Of a DNA stretch of 64,000 bases, positions 57,081-64,000 are shown piece after piece. Below the pieces are notes generated by a model that had not been told where the DNA came from, did no database searches, and was given only the letters and a program-made list of their open reading frames with translations. The first letter of the stretch is position 1. The number at the start of each line of letters is the position of its first letter. This DNA is from Triticum aestivum (lineage: Eukaryota > Streptophyta > Magnoliopsida > Poales > Poaceae), in NCBI RefSeq assembly GCF_018294505.1, contig NC_057795.1, positions 515,908,795-515,972,794 on the forward strand, given 5' to 3'. The position numbers and the translations under genes were made by a program.

Positions 57081-60000
57081 AACTTTCCCGTGTTGATCAT
57101 TTTTTCATAATCGCCACTATGTTAAAAGTTTTTCATCTGAAATTCATTCACTATAATAGTCGAACTTCCTGCTGTTTTCACGTTGAACTTCTGTGACGTA
57201 TTTTCGTTTGTAATTTTCTCATCCATTTTGTAAGTGTTACACAAATGATTTTCTTTTTGTACAAACCTCTCTCACAATATTTTTTTAACTTTCTCCGACC
57301 GAGGACTTGAACTTACATAAATGATATTCTTGTCATTTTGAAGTAAATTAGAGAAATGACGAGATCATGATTTCTGTCTTCATTGTAAATGGAAACGCAC
57401 TACGTGAAGTAGTTGAACTTCTCGGGCATGTCTGTTTGAACCTCACTCTGTTTTTGACATGCTGTTTTTTGCACTGCGTGAAGTAGTTGAACTTCTGGGG
57501 CATGTCTATTTAAACTCCACACTGTTTCACTTTATTTATTTTTTTCATATATGAAATACACACCATGGAGTACGTGAACTTCTAGTTATTATCACTTTGA
57601 ACTTCTCACTAGTTTGAGAGAATTATTTTAAAACACAAAAAACAACATATTTTTTATGTATTTTGGACATCTAAATACAGGGTGAACCTGTCTCACAAGA
57701 ATTTTTTGAACTTTTCCTCACCGAGCACTTGAACTTCTAGCAACCATTTTTTCGTTTATGAGTTGTTTTTAAAAGTGCAAAAAATGGTGTTGTGTTTTTT
57801 ATTTTTTGAAGAGGTAAATCCTAGGTTTTAATAAACTCCAAACTTCTCTGTTATTTCAATATGAACTTCACCTTTTTATATTTTGAGTAAAGAATTGTAT
57901 TCGATTTTTATACGGAAACAATCGAAAATGGAAATACAAGGTGAACCTCTCTCGCAAGAATTTTTGAACTTCTCCGGATAGGGCACTTGAACTTCTTTCA
58001 ACAAACCTTTTAAGATTTTATTTTTCTACATTTTTATTTCTCACCTGAAATGCATTACTTGCAGTACTTGAACTTCTAATTGTTTTCACTATGAACTTCT
58101 GTCACATTTTTGTGTATACGTTGAATTACACGCAATTGAAGGTCGGACGTCGTTTTTTTGCCATTTTCAAATATGTAATTGGAGGTCGGATGTCCCGCAA
58201 TATAAATTCTGAACCGTGAACGGAGGAGCACGTGAACTTCTTGCAACAAACCTTTTAAGACTTTTGTTTTCTATTCTTATATTTTTATCTGAAACGCATT
58301 CCGTGTAGTAGTTGAACATGTCACTGTTTTCACCTTGAACTTCTGTCACGTATTTTTGTTCAACCTCTCTCATAAGAATTTTTGAACTTTCTCGGGCCGA
58401 GCACTTGAATTTCTAGAAACAAAACTTTTAGCCTTTGCTTTTTCATTCTTTTTTTCATACAAAATACACATAGTGTAGTACTTGAACTTCTCGCGGTTAT
58501 TAATCCGAACATCTCTCGATTACATGAAAATATCTGAGTTTTTTATAGACATCGAGCCGCTCTACCTTTTTTATTCGAACTTCATTGTGTGTTTTTAGAA
58601 ATGTGAAAATTGGAGGTTTTTTAGAAACATCAAACTTCTTCGTTTTTTGGAATTGAACTTATTGGTTTTATTCTTTAGTAATGGTAAAAGTCCAATTTTT
58701 CAAATAAATATCAAACTTTTCCGCTTTTTCCAATTGAACTTCTTGGTTTTATTCTATAGTGACTAGGACATCTGAGTTTTTTACATACATTTAACTACTT
58801 CGTTTTTTGGAATTGAACTTCTTGATTTTAATCTTTAGTATTGGGGAAAAATGCCCAAAATGACATTGTTTTTTATTTTTATTTTTTGAGCTTATAAATC
58901 CTAGGGTTTTATATACTTTGAACTTCTCAATTATTTTAATTTCAACTTCACATATTTTATTTTTTGAATAAAGAATTGTGTTTGATTTTAAAATAAACGT
59001 CGAATTTATCTTTTTTTTCCTATTTTTGAACTTCATGGTTTAATCTTTAGTATCGGGGAAAATCCTAGTTTTTGAAAAAACGGGGAAAATCTTTTAAAAC
59101 TTTTTTAGTTGTTCCCTTATTTTAATTCAAACTTATTAGTTTGATTCTTTAGTAACGAGAATGCGAGGTTTTTACAAAATTTGAAGTTCTCAGTTATTTT
59201 AATTTGAACTTCATAGTTTTATTCTTTAGTAACGAGGAAAATCGAGTTTTTTTGAACTTCCTTGTTTTAAAATTTTGAAGTTCTTGGTTTTATTTTTAAT
59301 AATGTAAAAAATCTGAATTTTTTTATAGACATCGAACTTCACCATTTTTAAAATTTGAACTTAGTTTCATTGGTTAGAACGGGGAAAATACCTTTTTATA
59401 TAAACAATGATACCGCACCGTTATTTTATTTTGAACTTCTAGTTTTTATAGAATGGGGGAAATCTGTTTTACAAAATCTTTTGAAATGCTCCTCTTTTTT
59501 AATTTGGCCTTCTCTGATTTTTTAATTTGAACTTCTAGTTTGGGAATAAAATTCTAGTTTTTTATTAAATATCGAGCTGTTTTGTTTTTTAGATGTGAAC
59601 TTCTAGGGTATTTTTAGTGGAGAAAATCCATTTTTTAATAAATTTATGTTGAGATGCTTTTTGTTTTTTTAGTTTGACCTTCCTGTTATTATAATCCTTT
59701 TCGAAAATGGCAGGATCATTCGTTCTGCCTTTATCGCGACACAGATTCTTCGAAAATGCACCACGTGAATAACTTGAACTTCTTGGCATGTGTACTTGAA
59801 CTTCACTCTGTTTTCACGTGTTTTTTTTGCCCGTAGCTATCCATCCACTCATCAAAACAGTCACCGGAATTGAGCAAGTTATATATCGGTGGAAAGCTAT
59901 TGTAAACACGCAACTTTCCCGTGTTGATCATTTTTTCATACTCGTGACGATTTTAAAAAATTTCAGCTGAAATTCATTCATTGTAGTAGTTGGACTTCCT

Positions 60001-61260
60001 GCTGTTTTCACGTTGAATTTCTCTAACATTTTTTCGTTTGTAATTTTTTTATCCATTCGTCAGTGCTACACAAATGATATTTCTTTTGTACAAACCTCTC
60101 TCACAATAATTTTTCTGAACTTTCTCCGACCGAGGACTTGAACGTATAAAAACAAAACTTTTAGTCTTTGTTTTTTATTCATTTTTAATACAAAATGCAC
60201 ACTGTGTAGGACGTGAACTTCTGGCAGTTATCAATCTGAACTTCTCTCGATTACATGAAAATATCTGAGTTTTTTATGAATATTAATCTGAATTTTTAAT
60301 CTTTTTTATGAATTTTTAAGCGCTCTATTTTAAAAAGTTGAACTTCTTATTATTTTATTTTTGAACGTCTTGTTTCCATTCTTTAATAACGAGGAAAATC
60401 TGAGTTTTCTATAATCATCGAACTTCTCCATCTTTTTCATATGGACTTCATGGCTTTATTTCTTAGTATTTTTTATGAAATTTTGAAGCTCTCTATCAAA
60501 TTTTTCATACTCGGGACAAGTTTTATAAGTTTTTCATCTGAAATTCATTCAGTGCGGTGGTTGAACTTCCTGCTGTTTTCACGTTGAACTTCTATGACCT
60601 ATTTTCGTTTGTAATTTTCTCATCCATTCCTTAGTGTTACACAAATGATATTCATTTTGTACAAACCTCTCTCATAATAATTTTTTTTAACTTTCTCTGA
60701 CTGAGGACTTGAACTTATAACAACAAAAAATTTGGACCTTGCCTTTTTATTCATTTTTCTCATATTAAACACACACCATGTAATACATGAACTTTTTCCA
60801 TTTTTATCATTTGATTTTTTTCTTTTTGAAATCAAATTGCTCCGAAATAATATACTGAACTTCTTCGTGGATTGAGAGAATTATTTTAAAAGCAGAAAAA
60901 CAGTTTTGTTTTGTGTTTTTGAACATGGAAATACAAGGTGAACCTCTCTCGGAAGAATTTTTAAACTTCCCCGGACAGAGCACTTGAACTTCTTTAAACA
61001 AACATTTTAAGATGTTATTTTTCTATACTTTTATTCTCAGCTGAAATGCACTCCTTTGAGTACTTGAACTTCTCGTTGTTTTCACTATGAACTTCTGTCA
61101 CATCTGTATGTATACATCGAATTACACGCAATTGAAGGTCATACGTCATTTTTTTGCCATTTTCAAACATGTTATTGGAGGTCGGATGTCCCGCAAATAT
61201 AAATTCTGAATCGTGCACGGAGGTGCACGTGAACTTCTTGCAACAAATCTGAGTTTTTCA
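56880..61260 (+). repeat. TGAACTTCT-rich domain with ~1.4-kb direct duplication
   Basis: The word TGAACTTCT and close variants occur dozens of times on the plus strand. On a larger scale, about 56898-58240 and 59720-61250 are diverged copies. Matching landmarks: 'CTTTATCGCGA' (56910/59732), 'CACGCAACTTTCCCGTGTTG' (57076/59908), 'ACACGCAATTGAAGGTC' (58126/61122) and 'GGAGGTCGGATGTCCCGCAA' (58181/61176). The offset grows from about 2.82 to 3.00 kb. A third partial copy lies at 60490-60720. I cannot assign it to a named family. Confidence 0.65.
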
Positions 61261-62295
61261 TATACTACAAACTTCTCTGTTATTTTAATTACAACTTCTT
61301 AGTCATATTCTTAGAAGGGAAATATATTTTTAAATATGCATCAAACATTTTTTTGGTAAATTGAACTTCATGGTTTTATTTTTCTTAGAAATGGTAATAA
61401 TTTGGGTTTTCTGTATACATCGAACTACTCCTCTTTTTTAATTTCAACTTCGTCATTTTTGTTCTTTAGTAACAAGGAGATTCTGAGTTTTTTTATAAAT
61501 ACCAAACTTCTCTATTTTTTTAATTTGGACTTCTTTGTTTAGTTTCTTTTAGTGACGGCAAACTCCAAGTTTTGTAATAAATACTGAACAGGCCCGTTAT
61601 TTAAATTTGAACTTCTAGAATTTTTTTAAGAATGTGGTAATCCCGTTTTTTATGATTTTTTGAACTGGTCTATGTTTAAAATCCGAACATCTTTTTTTTA
61701 TTAAAAACGGTGAAATATCCATTTCAAAGTGCTCTCTTATTTTTGTACTATTCTGTTATTTTTGTTTGAACTTCTTATGTTCTTCCCATCAACAGATTCA
61801 GATTTTTCCATTTTTTATACATCGAACTATTGCATTACTTTATTTTGAAATTCTTGTTTTCCATTCATAAATAATGAGGAAAATCATAGTTTCTATAATC
61901 ATCGAACTTGTCCATCTTTTTAATTTAGACTTATTGGTTTTATTTCTTAGTAGCAGAAAAAAAATCTAATCTTGTAATAAACATCGAACCACTTTTTGGA
62001 AAATAGTATGCTTGTTGGCAATATCAATAACACGTATGGAGCAGAGAAGCACAGTTGATTTGACAAAACATTTCTCGGGATTTTGTAAGAGTAAACTACA
62101 TTCCCTTTTTTTCATTAATTTTTGTTTTTGTTCGAGAACAAAGAGAATATTCTTTTTCCTGTTAATGTTTTGAAGTGAATTTTATAGACTTAAATTTTTT
62201 TGTGCTCTTTTTAAATTTGTTTGTCACTTCAAGTTCTAAAAATTCACAAATCTCCCATGTTTTTATTTTGCATGTTTAAATTATTTGAACTTGCT
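61261..62295. repeat. Continuation of TGAACTTCT-rich AT sequence
   Basis: Sparser and more diverged copies of the same word occur, with long T runs. No genes or element ends are recognised. Confidence 0.4.
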
Positions 62296-62428
62296 GAGAT
62301 ACACATAGCACACTTGACCTTCTCGAACACAATATTTTGACCTTCACAAATAAAAATTTAGGAGATACACATAACACACTTGACCTTCTCGAACACAATA
62401 TTTTAACCTTCACAAATAAAAATTTAGG
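62296..62428. repeat. Two-copy 66-bp tandem duplication
   Basis: 62296-62361 and 62362-62427 are nearly identical (GAGATACACATA...AAATTTAG). The few differences suggest a recent local duplication. Confidence 0.92.
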
Positions 62429-62804
62429 CATAGTAGTACAAGACAAACAATGCATTCTCTATATCTAGTTTTTGAGATGGCAACATGGGTGCAGGGGCTC
62501 GTCGACGCATTGTACATTTTTGCAGATGGCAACAAGAATGAAATCAGTTTAACAAAACCAAAGAAACTGATTATAGAACATGTGTAAACGAACCGAGGGT
62601 ACATTTCTTTTTTCAACAAACAAAATAAGGGATACATGTAGCCAGACGTCCACCCACACAAATTTCAGTAGCAATAATAACATCTAAAAGCTATTTGCTG
62701 AAGATGATCATTGCATCGTGTTGCTGCAACTTCTCTAAGCAGAGCCTCCATGTTCTTTTTTTGAAAGTTAGCAGGAGAGCTGCTAAGATTCCATTGCAGA
62801 AGAG
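62429..62804. other. Spacer before gypsy LTR, no gene recognised
   Basis: No domain or element end was found. An A/T-mixed sequence runs up to the LTR; the 5 bp before the LTR are AAGAG (62800-62804). Confidence 0.4.
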
Positions 62805-63790
62805 TGTCGGTGTACTAGAGTAGGGGTACCCTAGTATCCCGAACTCGTGCACGGGCAGTTGCAGCGCCCCGCGGCAAGGCTTGCCGGGTGACCGCCAAGA
62901 CCCTCCGTGGTTCCCTTGAAGACCATTCAAGAACAAAGTACTCAAACCAAGGCCCCGACAAGAGGAGCTTGCCGGGAAGGCCAACCCAGGCCCCGACAAG
63001 AGGATCTTGCCGGGAAGAGACAAGACCCCGGCAAGAGGAGCTTGCCGGGAAGGCCACTCAAGGCATACCAAGAAAGCTTGCCGCGATGCGCCCTGCGTCC
63101 TGGCAAGGCCCGGTGAGCAACAAGCTCCCAAACACGACAAGACGACGACCGCGGCAAGGAGCTTGCCGTGGGAAACCCCCACTTCGTGCCCGCGCTCCAG
63201 CACACCTGCTAAGGTGTCGCTCTAGGACTCTCCCAAGCACACGTGGCAGGAGGCCGTGCAGCTAGGGGTGCGCGGTGGCAAGCGGAGATGAAGAGAAGGC
63301 CATCGTGGCAAACGATGGCGCTCCTAACGGTCACTTTCTGCACTGTTTAGGCAACTCAGACAGGCATTCAATGACCTTGTCCCCTGCCGTCAGAGTTAGG
63401 TAGGGTGCACTGTGTCTACAGTAGCGGTAGCTGCACCTACCGCATCCTTTTCCATTTTTACCCTTCTAGTCTACGTTGCCACCTGTCGGTGACCCCTTGA
63501 AAGTATAAAAGGAGGCCCAGGCACAACGTAGAGGGAGGGTCGGCCGGTTCGGCTCATTCGAAACATCAGGAACACTCTCACGCTCAGTCTGGCAGCGTCC
63601 GTCGCTCCTGAGCAAGAATTCAATACACACAAACAAGTAGCAGTAGGGTTTTACGCATCCATGCGGCCCGAAGCTGGGTAAAAACCGCTCGCGTGTACCG
63701 CCTCGATCCGCTCTTTGTGCGACCTCCGCCCCCCTCCGAACCGAAAGGGGCCCTGTCCCCATAGGTGTTGGTGGATCAGCTTCCCCGACA
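62805..63790 (+). mobile_element. 5' LTR of a gypsy-type element
   Basis: 986 bp, TGTCGGTG...CCCCGACA, the ends forming a perfect TGTCGG/CCGACA pair. It contains a TATA box (TATAAAA, 63504-63510). Near 62960-63060 there are about three imperfect ~45-bp units with 'AAGAGGAGCTTGCCGGGAAG'. A primer-binding block follows. The element continues beyond the window, so its 3' LTR is not seen. Confidence 0.85.
63504..63510 (+). promoter_or_regulatory. LTR TATA box
   Basis: AAGTATAAAAGGAGG, about 280 bp before the LTR end, a standard position for the retrotransposon promoter. Confidence 0.6.
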
Positions 63791-63794
63791 TCTC

Positions 63795-63812
63795 TAGCGC
63801 GCCAGGTAGGGG
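63795..63812 (+). other. Gypsy primer-binding region
   Basis: TAGCGCGCCAGGTAGGGG lies four bases after the LTR end. It corresponds to the TGGCGCGCCAGGTAGGGG block of related elements with one changed base. Confidence 0.55.
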
Positions 63813-63877
63813 GCGTCGAGATTGTGTGAACCTGATCCGACGTCCACACGAGCTAGATCTTCATCTTCTTCATCGAC

Positions 63878-64000
63878 ATGCCACCGAAGAAGAAGACTTC
63901 GGCGGCAGCCGTTCCATCCTCGTCAAGGCTCAGCTGTTCTTCATCGTCATGGCTCCTAAGAAGCAGGCGACCAAAAGAACGACGCCAGTGCGGCAACAGA
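63878..64000 (+). CDS. N-terminus of a gypsy gag-like frame (partial)
   Basis: An ATG 88 bp after the LTR opens a frame still open at the window edge (41 codons). It is Lys-rich at first ('MPPKKKTSAAA'), then Ser/Arg-rich. The position suits gag, but no gag domain is reached. It could equally be leader sequence. Confidence 0.4.
   Translation, partial: MPPKKKTSAAAVPSSSRLSCSSSSWLLRSRRPKERRQCGNR

Overview
The window looks like nuclear DNA of a Triticeae grass (wheat, Aegilops, rye or barley group). The clues are BARE/WIS/Angela copia LTRs, an Au-type SINE inside an intron, a CACTA end with its usual 'TAGTACCGGT' subterminal repeats, GC-rich grass first exons and deep retrotransposon nesting. 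Nothing bacterial is present; all intact coding genes are eukaryotic and mostly intron-containing.

Layout. 1-1598: two LTR fragments (a gypsy-like piece, then a truncated Angela/BARE LTR). 1856-4381: a decayed hAT-type transposase gene. 5.3-21.5 kb is a small gene island. PAT16-like DHHC S-acyltransferase (5627-8866, +, 7 exons, 293 aa) converges on FKBP20-1 (9609-11070, -, 5 coding exons, 186 aa). A PIF/Harbinger element with a TTA duplication (12955-15328) follows, then a 60-aa DEVIL/ROTUNDIFOLIA-like peptide gene (16686-16868, -), a PIN auxin-carrier pseudogene (about 17630-18320, -), a U6-type Pol III promoter (USE + TATA) beside a CACTA end (18.6-19.14 kb), and a laccase gene (19522-21485, -, 3 exons, 589 aa) with a degenerate miR397-type site. 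I reconstructed all splice sites by eye; the reading phase closes exactly across every intron.

21.5-32.4 kb is gene-poor: AT-rich sequence with a dense TTGCCATG/CATGGCAA domain, small SINE-like insertions and a three-copy tandem repeat. 32.4-37.4 kb holds two Angela/BARE LTRs on the minus strand and the copia RT/RNase H region belonging to the second.

37394-56003 is a Russian doll. A Sirevirus-type copia element (Maximus-like, +) lies in the Angela-like pol. Its 5' LTR is split by a probable solo LTR (38564-48476). That solo LTR is split by a Tat-lineage gypsy element (39170-47750, -) with 878/880-bp LTRs and an acgtc duplication. The Sirevirus pol is also split by an inverted solo LTR of its own family (51955-53463, acatg duplication). 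The Tat element carries two RNase H domains and, between pol and its 3' LTR, an antisense reading frame with its own CCAAT and TATA boxes.

56.0-62.4 kb is an unclassified AT-rich repeat domain built from a 'TGAACTTCT' word, with a degenerate ~160-bp tandem array and a ~1.4-kb direct duplication. 62805-64000 is the 5' LTR, primer-binding site and first gag codons of another gypsy-type element that leaves the window.
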